From Streptomyces sp. ITFR-21 (GTDB lineage Bacteria > Actinomycetota > Actinomycetes > Streptomycetales > Streptomycetaceae): 64,000 nt of DNA. Numbering within the stretch: the first letter of the stretch is position 1; every line of letters begins with the position of its first letter. Shown in pieces: positions 1 through 9,039 of this stretch. The notes beneath the pieces were generated by a model. That model searched no databases. It was not told the origin of the DNA and was given only the letters and a program-made list of their open reading frames with translations. The translations under genes were made by a program, and so were the position numbers. Location: positions 6,422,001 through 6,486,000 of the forward strand of contig NZ_CP134605.1 of assembly GCF_031844685.1 (NCBI RefSeq), in the 5' to 3' direction.

Positions 1-67
1 TGCCGCCTACCGGTTGGCTGTTCGCGATCACTCGACGTAACGCGCTGCCGTGGAGGGCTGCCCGCGG

Positions 68-1024
68 ATGACCCCACCGCCGCCACCCTTCCGCTTCACG
101 CGGGGCAAGGACGACGTGGCTTTCGACCCCGCACTCGGCGACGAGGAACTCATCGCCGCCCGGCTGGCCCTGACCCAGGGTCGCTGGACGGAGGTGCGCT
201 CACTCCTGGCCCGCACCGGTGACGACTGGGACAGCCGCGGCCACCGCCTGGTCGTCCTCGGAGAGGGCAAGTCCGCCGCCGCGTGGGCCCAGGAGTGGCA
301 GCTCGCCGAGCCGGAGAGCGCGGACGCCGCCGCGCTGGCCGCCGCCGCGGCCGTCTTCCGCGCGGCCACCGGCAAGCAGAGCGCGGAGTCCGCGCGCGAG
401 GCGTGCCTGCGGGTGGCGCGTATGACGCCCGGTGACCCGACGCCCTGGCTCGGCCTGTTGATCCTGGCCCGCCGCACCGGCACCGACGACGAGCAGGTGC
501 GCGCCTTCGACCAGGTCCGCGGCCGGCACCGCGGCCACCACCACGCGCACTACCTGATGACCCAGTGTCTGGCCGAGCGTCAGAAGACCGACGGGGACGA
601 CCCGTTCCACGAGGTCTACGAGTTCGCCGAGTGGGCCGCGGGCGAGGCCGTTCCCGGATCGCCGCTGGCCGTCCTGCCGCTGATCGCCCTCGTCGAGCGC
701 TACCGGGCGCTGGCCGCGGCCGGCGCGATGCCCGCCGACCCGGCCCGGCTGCCGTACTGGACCAGCCCGCGGGCCCGCACCGGTCTGCGGGCCGCCTTCG
801 ACTGGTGGCTGGACTGGGACAACAGAACTCATCCGCGCCTGGCTCTGGACTTGAACTACCTGGCGTTCGCTAAATTCCACTCCGGGGACACGGTTGCCGC
901 CGCCGCCCTGTTCAACCGGATCGGGCCGCTGGCGACCCGCGTCCCGTGGTCGTACCTGGACCGCGACCCCAAGAAGACATTCCGCGCCGCGCGCAACTAC
1001 GCGCTCGGTTTCGGTACGTCGTAA
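68..1024 (+). CDS. conserved TPR-like hypothetical protein
   Basis: This is a 318-residue soluble protein with no signal peptide or membrane segment. It is Ala/Arg/Trp-rich and made of short helical stretches (for example the region of residues 85-160 and the aromatic-rich C-terminal third). These resemble tetratricopeptide-type repeats, but I see no catalytic motif. The start at 68 is chosen because GGAGGG at 52-57 lies 10 nt upstream; an in-frame GTG at 50 has no such site. The gene lies 40 nt upstream of the APC permease and could be cotranscribed with it. No function is assigned. Confidence 0.7.
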   Translation: MTPPPPPFRFTRGKDDVAFDPALGDEELIAARLALTQGRWTEVRSLLARTGDDWDSRGHRLVVLGEGKSAAAWAQEWQLAEPESADAAALAAAAAVFRAATGKQSAESAREACLRVARMTPGDPTPWLGLLILARRTGTDDEQVRAFDQVRGRHRGHHHAHYLMTQCLAERQKTDGDDPFHEVYEFAEWAAGEAVPGSPLAVLPLIALVERYRALAAAGAMPADPARLPYWTSPRARTGLRAAFDWWLDWDNRTHPRLALDLNYLAFAKFHSGDTVAAAALFNRIGPLATRVPWSYLDRDPKKTFRAARNYALGFGTS

Positions 1025-1064
1025 GTCCCGAACTCGCACCGCCCCACCGGAAGGATCCGCAGCC

Positions 1065-2594
1065 ATGCTGACGGGCAGTACCACCGAGATCAGCACGTTC
1101 AAGGGGGAGGACCGCGCGCTGCGCGCGGACCGCATCGGTACCCCGGGCCTCCTGCTGTCGGTCCTCGCGGCCACGGCTCCCCTCATGGTGGTGGCGGGCG
1201 TGGTGCCCACCACCTTCGCCGCGGTCGGCGTCGTCGGGGTCCCGCTGATCTTCCTCATCCTCGGCGTCGTACTGGTCCTGTTCAGCTTCGGCTACGCCGA
1301 GATGAGCCGGCACGTGCACAACGCGGGCGCCTTCTACGCCTACATAGCCCGTGGCCTGGGCGGCACCATCGGCGCCGCGGCCTCCTACGTCGCGCTGGTC
1401 TCGTACAGCATCCTGCAGTGCGGCATCTACGGCATCTTCGGCTTCGAGATCTCCAGCCAGATCGCAGTGCACTGGAACCACGACGTCGACTGGTGGTGGC
1501 CGGCGCTCGGCGGCGTCGTGGTCGCCGGCGTCTTCGGCGCGCTGAAGATCGACGTCAACGCCAAAGTGCTCGGGGTGCTGCTGCTCGTCGAGACCGTGCT
1601 CATCGTGGTCTTCGACATCAGCTTCCTGTCCGACCCGGGCCCCCAGGGCGTCTCCCTGCACGCCTTCAACCCCGACACCCTCACCGGCGCCGGCTTCGGT
1701 ACCGCGCTGTGCTTCTGCATCGCCGGCTTCACCGGCTTCGAACAGGCCCCGGTCTACGCCGAGGAGACCGCCAGGCCGCAGCGCGTGGTGGCCCGGGTGA
1801 TGTTCCTGGCCGTCGGCTTCGCCACCCTGTTCTTCGCGTTCAGCGCGTGGGCGATCACTGTGGCAGCCGGCCCGTCGGGCGTCGTCGGCGCCGCGCAGAA
1901 GAGCCCGACCATGATCTTCGACCTCAACGAGGCGCGGATCGGGAACACCTTCACCGACATCCTCAACGTCTTCTTCATCACCGGCATCTTCGCCTCGCTG
2001 CTCAGCTTCCACAACGTGGTCGCCCGCTACGCCTTCGCCATGGGCCGGGACGGCCTGCTGCCCGCCAAGGTCAGCCACACCACCCGCTCCGGCGGCGCCC
2101 CGGTCGTCGGCTCGCTGATCCAGACCGTCGTCGCGCTGGTCGTCGTCATCGCCTTCGCGGTCACCGACGACAAGCCGGGCGGCGACCCGTCCTTCGCGCC
2201 GATGATGCGGCTGTTCACCTGGGCCGGCAACGTGGGCGCGCTCGGCGTGGTGGTGCTGATGGCGGTCGCCTCGATCGCTATCATCGTGTTCTTCATCAAG
2301 CGCGGCGCGGCCCGGGTGCAGGCCTGGCGGCTCGTCACCTCCGCCGTCGCCGCCGTCGCGCTGCTGGGCATCACGTTCTACGCGGTGAAGGACTTCAAGG
2401 TGCTGCTCGGTGTCGACCCCGGCCACGGCCTGCGCTGGCTGCTGCCCGGCATCATCGGGATCGCCGCCGTCCTCGGCCTGCTCTACGGCGCCGTGCTGCG
2501 GGTCAAGAACCCGGCCGCGCACGCCCGGATCGGCCAGGGCAACGAGGCGTTCCAACTGGACAAGGCCGCCAGCGCGGCCGAGGCGTCCGTCTGA
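1065..2594 (+). CDS. APC-family amino acid permease
   Basis: This is a 509-residue integral membrane protein with about twelve hydrophobic segments. It begins after a short cytoplasmic tail with the APC-type first helix (residues ~25-50) and has a Gly-rich segment around 'FTGFEQAP', typical of amino acid-polyamine-organocation transporters. The ATG at 1065 follows AAGGA at 1051-1055. The neighbour downstream is a ruined copper amine oxidase, so the ancestral pair probably imported and oxidised an amine such as tyramine or phenylethylamine; that substrate is inference. A perfect-stem terminator follows 11 nt after the stop. Confidence 0.9.
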   Translation: MLTGSTTEISTFKGEDRALRADRIGTPGLLLSVLAATAPLMVVAGVVPTTFAAVGVVGVPLIFLILGVVLVLFSFGYAEMSRHVHNAGAFYAYIARGLGGTIGAAASYVALVSYSILQCGIYGIFGFEISSQIAVHWNHDVDWWWPALGGVVVAGVFGALKIDVNAKVLGVLLLVETVLIVVFDISFLSDPGPQGVSLHAFNPDTLTGAGFGTALCFCIAGFTGFEQAPVYAEETARPQRVVARVMFLAVGFATLFFAFSAWAITVAAGPSGVVGAAQKSPTMIFDLNEARIGNTFTDILNVFFITGIFASLLSFHNVVARYAFAMGRDGLLPAKVSHTTRSGGAPVVGSLIQTVVALVVVIAFAVTDDKPGGDPSFAPMMRLFTWAGNVGALGVVVLMAVASIAIIVFFIKRGAARVQAWRLVTSAVAAVALLGITFYAVKDFKVLLGVDPGHGLRWLLPGIIGIAAVLGLLYGAVLRVKNPAAHARIGQGNEAFQLDKAASAAEASV

Positions 2595-2605
2595 CCGCGC
2601 CACCC

Positions 2606-2645
2606 GACGGCCCGCCCGCCCCCACCCGGGCGCGGGCGGGCCGTC
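2606..2645 (+). terminator. strong hairpin after the permease
   Basis: Perfect 14-bp inverted repeat (gacggcccgcccgc at 2606-2619, complement at 2632-2645) with a 12-nt loop. It sits directly behind the permease stop and is followed by a short T-containing stretch (cgcttt). It probably separates permease transcription from the amine oxidase remnant. Confidence 0.75.
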
Positions 2646-2791
2646 CGCTTTCCGGCCCCGGCCGCCATGCCCGATGATGATCCGCTCACCGGTTCACCCG
2701 CTCACCTGATCGCCCACTCTCCTCGCCCGTTCGCCCGTTCGCCCGCCCCGCTTCCGCCCGGCTCTCCCATCCCCGGGCGTCAGGACACGCC

Positions 2792-4174
2792 ATGACCCGC
2801 TGTTCCACGGTCCACGCCCACCCCGACGAGCCCGCAGGCCGCACCGTCCCGGCCGCCCCCACCCCCTCGACCCGCTGACCGCCGACGAGATCACCGCCGC
2901 CCGCGCCGCGCTGGAAGCCGAGGGCAAGGCCACCGGACCCACCCGCTTCCCCCTGGTGCTGCCCGACGAGCCGGACCGGCACGCGGTGTACGCCCACAAG
3001 GAGGGCGACGCCTTCTCCCGCCGGGTCCGGGTCACCCTGCTGGACACCGCGACCGTCCGGTGCTGCACCGCGCCCCCATCGCCGAGATGGCCGTGCCGTA
3101 CGCCGAACCCGACGCCTCCCGCAACTGGGTCTGCTACCTGGACGCCGGGGAGTACCTGCTGGGCCGCAACGCCAACCCGCTGCGCCTGGGCTGCGACTGC
3201 CTCGGCGAGATCGCCTACGTCGACGCGATGCTCACCGACGACCACGGCCGGCCCGAGCCGCTGCCCAACGCGGTCTGCGTCCACGAGGAAAACGTCGGCC
3301 TGCTCTGGAAGCACACCAACATCTTCGACGGCTTCGCGGTGCACAGCCGCCGGTCGCGCCGCCTGGTGATCTCGTACATCACCACACTGGGGAACTACGA
3401 CTACGGCTTCTACTGGCACCTCTACCAGGACGGCACGATCTCCTTCGAGGCCAAGGCCACCGGTCTGCTGCAGACCTCGGCGGCCGAGCCCGGCGCCGGC
3501 TCGCCGTACGCCACCGAGATCGCCCCCGGCCTGCTCGCGCCCAACCACCAGCACCTTTCTGCGCCCGGCTGGACGTGGCGGTGGACGGCCCGGCCAACAC
3601 CGTCGAGGAGGTGGACGTGGTACGGCTGCCGATGGGCCCGGACAACCCCAACGGCAACGCCTTCACCAGCCGGGCCACCCCCGTCGCGGACAGCGGCGAC
3701 GGCGGCCGGGTCGCGGACGCCTCGGTGGGACGGCGCTGGCGGATCAGCAACCCCGGCTCGCTCAACCGGACGGGCCGGCCGGTCGCGTACAGTCTGCTGC
3801 CCGATCAGGGGCCGCTGCTGCTCGCCCAGCCCGGTTCGCCGGTCGCCGAACGGGTCGCCTTCGGGACCAGGAGCCTGTGGGTGACCCGCTACCGGCCCGA
3901 GCGGCATCACCCGGACGGCGACTACCCCAACCAGCACCCGGGCCGGACGGGAGTCGCCGAGTGGTCGCGGCCGGGCGAGTCGCTGGAGGACACCGACCTC
4001 ACCCTGTGGCACTCCTTCGGCCCCACCCACCTGCCGCGGCTGGAGGACTGGCCGGTGATGCCGGTCGACGTGTGCGGCTTCAGCCTCAAGCCCACCGGCT
4101 TCTTCGACCGCAACCCGGCGCTGGACCTGCCCGAGGAGCCGGGGCACCACGCCGCGGACCACTGCCACACCTGA
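2792..4174 (+). pseudogene. copper (primary) amine oxidase, multiply disrupted
   Basis: Three reading frames together spell a primary-amine oxidase (TPQ- and copper-dependent deamination of amines to aldehydes). The N-terminus starts at 2792 and hits a stop at 2876-2878. A one-base loss in the C run at 2856-2860 would restore the frame 'HPLDPLTADEI'. Near 3050-3054 that frame jumps from the early 'LLDTAT' directly to 'RPVLHRAPIAEM', so a block I estimate at about 180 residues is gone. At about 3555-3557 one more base is missing, breaking the copper ligand motif HQHLF. Later parts are intact: the catalytic-base segment 'YLDAGEYLLG', the TPQ site NYDY (near 3395-3406) and the C-terminus ending at 4174. 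About 460 residues remain against roughly 640 usual for the family. The large deletion makes function very unlikely. Confidence 0.88.
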
Positions 4175-4202
4175 CGGTCCGCCACCCGCGCCGGCCCGCG
4201 AC

Positions 4203-4261
4203 GGGCTGACTGAGCGAGCGCTCAGTCAGCCCTTGCCAAGACCGGAACACGTTCCTAGCAT
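4203..4261 (+). promoter_or_regulatory. 30-bp palindromic operator abutting a promoter
   Basis: A perfect 14-bp inverted repeat (gggctgactgagcg at 4203-4216, complement at 4219-4232, 2-nt centre) ends exactly where a promoter begins: TTGCCA at 4233-4238, 17 nt, TAGCAT at 4256-4261. GTG at 4269 lies 7 nt beyond the -10 box, so the transcript is probably leaderless. The geometry suits a TetR-family repressor blocking the -35 box; which protein binds is unknown, and no TetR gene is adjacent. Confidence 0.7.
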
Positions 4262-4268
4262 CACTGAT

Positions 4269-5429
4269 GTGACATCAGAAGTGTCGAACCGGCCCCCCGC
4301 CGCCCCGGCACCAGGCCCGCTGGCGGGCGTCCGGGTGGTGGAGCTGGCCGGCATCGGCCCCGGCCCCTTCGCCGCCATGCTGCTCGCCGACCTCGGCGCC
4401 GACGTCGTCCGCGTCGACCGGCCCGCGGGTCCGGGCCTCGGCATCGACCCGGCCCACGACGTCACCAACCGCAACAAGCGCTCGGTGCTGGTCGACCTCA
4501 AGACCGCAGCCGGACCCGGCACCGTGCTCGACCTCGCCGCACGCGCGGACATCCTGATCGAGGGCTACCGCCCCGGCGTCGCCGAGCGCCTCGGCGTGGG
4601 ACCGCGGGCCTGCCTGGACCGCAACCCGCGGCTGGTCTACGGCCGGATGACCGGCTGGGGCCAGCACGGCCCGCTCGCCGCCACCGCCGGACACGACATC
4701 GGCTACGTCGCGGTCACCGGCGCCCTCGCCCTCACCGGAGCGGCCGGCGTCCCGCCCGCCGCCCCGGCCAACCTGCTCGGCGACTACGCCGGCGGTTCCC
4801 TCTATCTGGTCACCGGCGTCCTCGCCGCCCTCCACCACGCCCGCGCACACGGGCAGGGCCAGGTCGTGGACGCCGCCATCGTGGACGGCACCGCCCACCT
4901 GACCGCGATGATCCACGGGATGCGCGCGGCCGGCGTCTGGCAGGACCGCCGGGGCGGCAACCTGCTGGACGGCGGCGCCCCCTTCTACGGCGTGTACGAG
5001 ACCGCGGACGGCGCCCATATGGCGGTCGGCGCCCTGGAGCAGCGCTTCTACGACGAGTTCGCCGCGCTGCTCGGCCTGTCCGCCCAGGAGGCCGGACTCC
5101 GGGCCGACCCGGCGCGCTGGGGCGAGCTGCGGGCCGCGATCACCGCCCGGTTCCGTACCGGCACCCGCGAGCAGTGGACCGCCGTGTTCGACGGCACCGA
5201 CGCGTGCGTGGCGCCCGTCCTGTCCCTCGCCGAGGCACCGGACCACCCGCACCTGGCCGCCCGCGGCACCTTCACCGAGGCGGCCGGGACCCGCCAGCCG
5301 GCCCCGGCGCCGCGCTTCTCCGCCACGCCCACCGCCGTCCGCCGCCCGCCCGCGCGGCCCGGCGCGCACACCGCGGCCGTCGCCGGAGACTGGGACGTAC
5401 CGGCCCTGCTCGACAGCCCGGCCCCGTAG
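4269..5429 (+). CDS. alpha-methylacyl-CoA racemase (CaiB/BaiF family III)
   Basis: This is a 386-residue class III CoA-transferase-fold protein. The three residues known to be catalytic in 2-methylacyl-CoA racemases all have counterparts: His in 'AGHDIGY' (~residue 142), Asp in 'LLGDYAGGS' (~171) and Glu in 'GALEQRFY' (~256). I therefore prefer racemase over CoA-transferase. It would interconvert (2R)/(2S)-methylacyl-CoA so that beta-oxidation can proceed. The GTG at 4269 is chosen because it sits at the expected start of a leaderless mRNA; a GTG at 4281 is the alternative. It is the first gene of an operon with thiolase and FadB-type genes 39 and 31 nt apart. Confidence 0.85.
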   Translation: MTSEVSNRPPAAPAPGPLAGVRVVELAGIGPGPFAAMLLADLGADVVRVDRPAGPGLGIDPAHDVTNRNKRSVLVDLKTAAGPGTVLDLAARADILIEGYRPGVAERLGVGPRACLDRNPRLVYGRMTGWGQHGPLAATAGHDIGYVAVTGALALTGAAGVPPAAPANLLGDYAGGSLYLVTGVLAALHHARAHGQGQVVDAAIVDGTAHLTAMIHGMRAAGVWQDRRGGNLLDGGAPFYGVYETADGAHMAVGALEQRFYDEFAALLGLSAQEAGLRADPARWGELRAAITARFRTGTREQWTAVFDGTDACVAPVLSLAEAPDHPHLAARGTFTEAAGTRQPAPAPRFSATPTAVRRPPARPGAHTAAVAGDWDVPALLDSPAP

Positions 5430-5468
5430 CCCGACGAACCGACCGCCCCCTCACCGAAAGGCACGACG

Positions 5469-6683
5469 TTGACCACCGACGCCTACGTCTACGACGCCGT
5501 ACGCACCCCACGGGGGCGCGGAAAGGCGAACGGATCCCTGCACGGCACCAAGCCGATCGACCTCGTGGTCGGCCTCATCCACGAACTCCGCCGCCGCTTC
5601 CCCGGCCTGGACCCGGCCGCCGTCGACGACGTGGTGCTCGGCGTCGTCAGCCCGATCGGCGACCAGGGCTCCGACATCGCCCGGATCGCGGCCGTCGCCG
5701 CCGGGCTGCCCGACACCGTGGCCGGCGTCCAGGAGAACCGCTTCTGCGCCTCCGGGCTCGAAGCGGTCAACCTGGCCGCCGCGAAGATCCGCTCCGGCTG
5801 GGAGGACCTCGTGCTGGCCGGCGGTGTCGAGTCCATGTCGCGGGTCGCGATGGGCTCCGACGGCGGCGCGTGGGCGATGGACCCCATGACGTCCCTGCGC
5901 ACCGGCTTCGTTCCCCAGGGCATCGGCGCCGACCTGATCGCCACCCTGGGCGGCTGGACCAGGCACGACGTCGACTCCTACGCCGCCCTGTCCCAGGAAC
6001 GCGCCGCGCAGGCCTGGAAGGACGGCCGCTTCGCCCGCTCGGTCGTCCCCGTCCTGGACGGCAACGGCCTGACCGTCCTGGACCACGACGAGCACATGCG
6101 GCCCGGCACCACCCCCGAGACGCTGGCCAACCTCAAGCCGTCCTTCGCGGCGGTCGGCGACGCCGGCGGCTTCGACGCGGTGGCCCTGCAGAAGTACCAC
6201 TGGGTGGAGCGGATCGACCACGTCCACCACGCCGGCAACTCCTCCGGCATCGTCGACGGCGCCGCGCTGGTCGCCGTCGGCAGCCGGGACATCGGCGAGC
6301 GCTACGGACTGACGCCCAGAGCCCGTATCGTCTCCGCGGCCGTCTCCGGCTCCGAGCCCACCATCATGCTCACCGGCCCCGCCCCCGCCTCCCGCAAGGC
6401 GCTGGCCAAGGCCGGACTGACCATCGACGACATCGACCTGATCGAGATGAACGAGGCGTTCGCCGCGGTCGTGCTGCGCTTCGCCGCCGACATGGGCGTC
6501 GGCCTCGACAAGGTCAACGTCAACGGCGGCGCCATCGCGCTCGGCCACCCCCTCGGCGCGACCGGCGCGATGCTGCTCGGCACGCTGCTGGACGAACTGG
6601 AACGCCGGGACCTGCGGTACGGACTCGCCACCCTCTGCGTCGGCGGCGGCATGGGCGTCGCCACCGTCGTCGAACGCGTCTGA
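5469..6683 (+). CDS. fadA: acetyl-CoA C-acyltransferase (thiolase)
   Basis: This 404-residue thiolase cleaves 3-ketoacyl-CoA with CoA to give acetyl- or propionyl-CoA. The acyl-accepting Cys is in 'ENRFCASG' (residue 93), the catalytic His in 'GHPLGATG' (~359) and the second Cys in 'TLCVGGGMG' (~389), each at its usual place, and the length is normal. It starts with TTG after GAAAGG at 5456-5461. Its position between the racemase and the FadB-type enzyme points to degradative beta-oxidation rather than biosynthesis. Confidence 0.93.
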   Translation: MTTDAYVYDAVRTPRGRGKANGSLHGTKPIDLVVGLIHELRRRFPGLDPAAVDDVVLGVVSPIGDQGSDIARIAAVAAGLPDTVAGVQENRFCASGLEAVNLAAAKIRSGWEDLVLAGGVESMSRVAMGSDGGAWAMDPMTSLRTGFVPQGIGADLIATLGGWTRHDVDSYAALSQERAAQAWKDGRFARSVVPVLDGNGLTVLDHDEHMRPGTTPETLANLKPSFAAVGDAGGFDAVALQKYHWVERIDHVHHAGNSSGIVDGAALVAVGSRDIGERYGLTPRARIVSAAVSGSEPTIMLTGPAPASRKALAKAGLTIDDIDLIEMNEAFAAVVLRFAADMGVGLDKVNVNGGAIALGHPLGATGAMLLGTLLDELERRDLRYGLATLCVGGGMGVATVVERV

Positions 6684-6714
6684 CCCCCCTCACGGAGCCT
6701 ACGGAGCCCCTGAC

Positions 6715-8913
6715 ATGAGCGAGTCCACCACCATCCGCTGGGAGCGGGACGCCGACGGCGTCGTCACCCTCGTCCTGGACGACCCCGACCAGTCGGCCAA
6801 CACCATGAACGCCGCCTTCGCCGACTCCCTGGACGCCGTGCTCGACCGGCTCGAAGCCGAGCTCGACCAGGTCACCGGCGTCATCGTCACCTCCGCGAAG
6901 AAGACCTTCTTCGCCGGCGGCGACCTGCGGGACCTGATCCGCGCCACCCCGGCCGACGCCGAGCGGGTCTTCACCGGCTCGATGCGGATCAAACGCCTCC
7001 TGCGCCGCCTGGAGACCCTCGGCAGGCCCGTCGTCGCCGCCATCAACGGCGCGGCCCTCGGCGGCGGCTACGAGATCGCCCTGGCCTGTCACCACCGCAT
7101 CGCCCTCGACACGCCCGGCACCAGGATCGGCTGCCCCGAGGTCACCCTCGGCCTGCTGCCCGGCGGAGGCGGCGTGGTCCGCACCGTACGGCTGCTCGGT
7201 ATCGCCGACGCCCTGCTCAAGGTGCTCCTCCAAGGCCGCCAGTACGCCCCGCGGCCCGCCCGGGAGGCCGGTCTGATCCACGAGGTGGCCGCCGACCGCG
7301 ACGCTATGCTGGCGGCCGCCCGCGCCTACATCCGCGCCCGCCCCGGCGCCCGGCAGCCCTGGGACGCCGACGGCTACAAGATCCCCGGCGGCACCCCCAA
7401 GAGCCCCTCCTTCGCCGCCAACCTGCCGGCCTTCCCCGCCAACCTCAGCAAGCAGCTGGCCGGCGCCCCCTACCCCGCGCCGCGCGCCATCCTGGCCGCC
7501 GCGGTCGAGAGCGCCCAGGTGGACATCGACACCGCCTTCACCGTCGAGGCGCGCTACTTCACCGAACTGGCCTGCGGCCCCGTCTCGAAGAACATGATCC
7601 AGGCGTTCTTCTTCGACATGCAGGCCGTCAACTCCGGCGCCGGCCGCCCCAAGGACGTGCCCGCCCGCCAGGTCGCCAAGGTGGCCGTGCTCGGCGCCGG
7701 CATGATGGGCGCCGGCATCGCCTACTCCTGCGCCAGGGCCGGCATCGAGGTCGTCCTCAAGGACGTCACCCGGGAGGCCGCCGACCGCGGCAAGGCGTAC
7801 TCCGCGGGCCTGCTGGACAAGGCACTGGCCAAGGGCCGCACCACCCCGGAGAAGCGGGACGCGCTGCTCGCCCGGATCACCCCCACCGCCGACCCCGCCG
7901 ATCTCGCGGGCTGCGACGCCGTGATCGAGGCGGTCTTCGAGGACGCGGCACTCAAGCACAAGGTGTTCCAGGAGATCGAGGGCGTCCTGGCGCCCGACGC
8001 CCTGCTGTGCTCCAACACCTCGACCCTGCCCATCACCGCGCTCGCCGAAGGCGTCCAGAGGCAGCGGGACTTCATCGGCCTGCACTTCTTCTCGCCGGTC
8101 GACAAGATGCCGCTGGTGGAGATCGTCCGCGGCGAGCGGACCGGAGACGAGGCCCTGGCCCGCGCCTTCGACCTGGTCCGGCAGATCCGCAAGACCCCGA
8201 TCGTGGTCAACGACTCGCGCGGCTTCTTCACCTCCCGCGTCATCGGCCACTTCATCAACGAAGGCGTCGCCATGGTCGGCGAGGGCGTCCCCGCCGCCTC
8301 CGTCGAACAGGCCGCCGCCCAGGCCGGCTACCCCGCCAAGGTGCTGTCCCTGCTGGACGAGCTGACCCTGACCCTGCCGCGCCGCATCCGCCGCGAGGCC
8401 CGCGAGGCGGTGGAGGCGGCCGGCGGCCACTGGGCGGAGCACCCCGCCGAACGCGTCATCGACCGCATGGTGGACGAGTTCGGCCGCCAGGGGCGCGCCG
8501 CCGGCGCCGGCTTCTACGACTACGAGGACGGGCGCCGCACGCGGCTGTGGCCGGGCCTGGCCGAGCACTTCGGGGTGCCCGCCGCTCCGGGGGACCGCAG
8601 CGGCACCCCGGCGGTGCGGATCCCGTTCCACGACCTGCAGGAGCGGATGCTGTTCGCCGAGTCGCTGGACACCGTGCGGCTGTTGGAAGAGGGCGTCCTC
8701 ACCTCCGTCGCCGACGCCAACATCGGCTCCGTGCTCGGCATCGGCTTCCCGGCCTGGACCGGCGGCGTGCTCCAGTACATCAACGGCTACCAGGGCGGCG
8801 CCGCCGGCTTCACCGCCCGCGCCAGGGAGCTGGCGGCGGCGTACGGGGAACGGTTCGAGCCCCCGGCGCTGCTGGTGGCGAAAGCGGCGGCGGGGGAGCG
8901 CTTCACGGACTGA
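6715..8913 (+). CDS. fadB: 3-hydroxyacyl-CoA dehydrogenase / enoyl-CoA hydratase fusion
   Basis: This is a 732-residue two-domain beta-oxidation enzyme. The N-terminal crotonase domain (about 1-300) has the oxyanion-hole segment 'GAALGGGYE' and the glutamate segment 'CPEVTLGLLPGGGG'. The NAD-binding Rossmann motif GAGMMGAGIA begins near residue 327. The dehydrogenase His lies in 'GLHFFSPVDKMPLVE' (~456), and the C-terminal dehydrogenase domains follow. It hydrates enoyl-CoA and oxidises the 3-hydroxyacyl-CoA, passing 3-ketoacyl-CoA to the thiolase encoded just upstream. It is the last gene of the operon; the stop is followed by a convergent MerR gene. Confidence 0.93.
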   Translation: MSESTTIRWERDADGVVTLVLDDPDQSANTMNAAFADSLDAVLDRLEAELDQVTGVIVTSAKKTFFAGGDLRDLIRATPADAERVFTGSMRIKRLLRRLETLGRPVVAAINGAALGGGYEIALACHHRIALDTPGTRIGCPEVTLGLLPGGGGVVRTVRLLGIADALLKVLLQGRQYAPRPAREAGLIHEVAADRDAMLAAARAYIRARPGARQPWDADGYKIPGGTPKSPSFAANLPAFPANLSKQLAGAPYPAPRAILAAAVESAQVDIDTAFTVEARYFTELACGPVSKNMIQAFFFDMQAVNSGAGRPKDVPARQVAKVAVLGAGMMGAGIAYSCARAGIEVVLKDVTREAADRGKAYSAGLLDKALAKGRTTPEKRDALLARITPTADPADLAGCDAVIEAVFEDAALKHKVFQEIEGVLAPDALLCSNTSTLPITALAEGVQRQRDFIGLHFFSPVDKMPLVEIVRGERTGDEALARAFDLVRQIRKTPIVVNDSRGFFTSRVIGHFINEGVAMVGEGVPAASVEQAAAQAGYPAKVLSLLDELTLTLPRRIRREAREAVEAAGGHWAEHPAERVIDRMVDEFGRQGRAAGAGFYDYEDGRRTRLWPGLAEHFGVPAAPGDRSGTPAVRIPFHDLQERMLFAESLDTVRLLEEGVLTSVADANIGSVLGIGFPAWTGGVLQYINGYQGGAAGFTARARELAAAYGERFEPPALLVAKAAAGERFTD

Positions 8914-9039
8914 GGCGCCGGGCGGGTGCGGGCGGGCACGGGTGGCCGGCACGCCGTGCGGTCCGAGGCGCGTACGGGCCCGGAGGCGGCCGCGTCCGGT
9001 CGCCGCGCGGAGCACGGCGGCGTACGGGCCGACGGGCCG

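Noticed and set aside
912..2603. Long open frame antisense to the permease
   Set aside because: It is rich in Arg/Gly/Asp/Gln repeats and matches no domain; it mirrors the third-position bias of the real gene.
2856..2860. Single-base loss in a C run as proof of a pseudogene on its own
   Set aside because: A homopolymer error would explain this one; the call rests on the large deletion and the second lesion.
6520..9015. 831-codon antisense frame over the FadB-type gene
   Set aside because: It has the low-complexity composition typical of antisense shadows and no start signal or motif; the sense gene is unmistakable.
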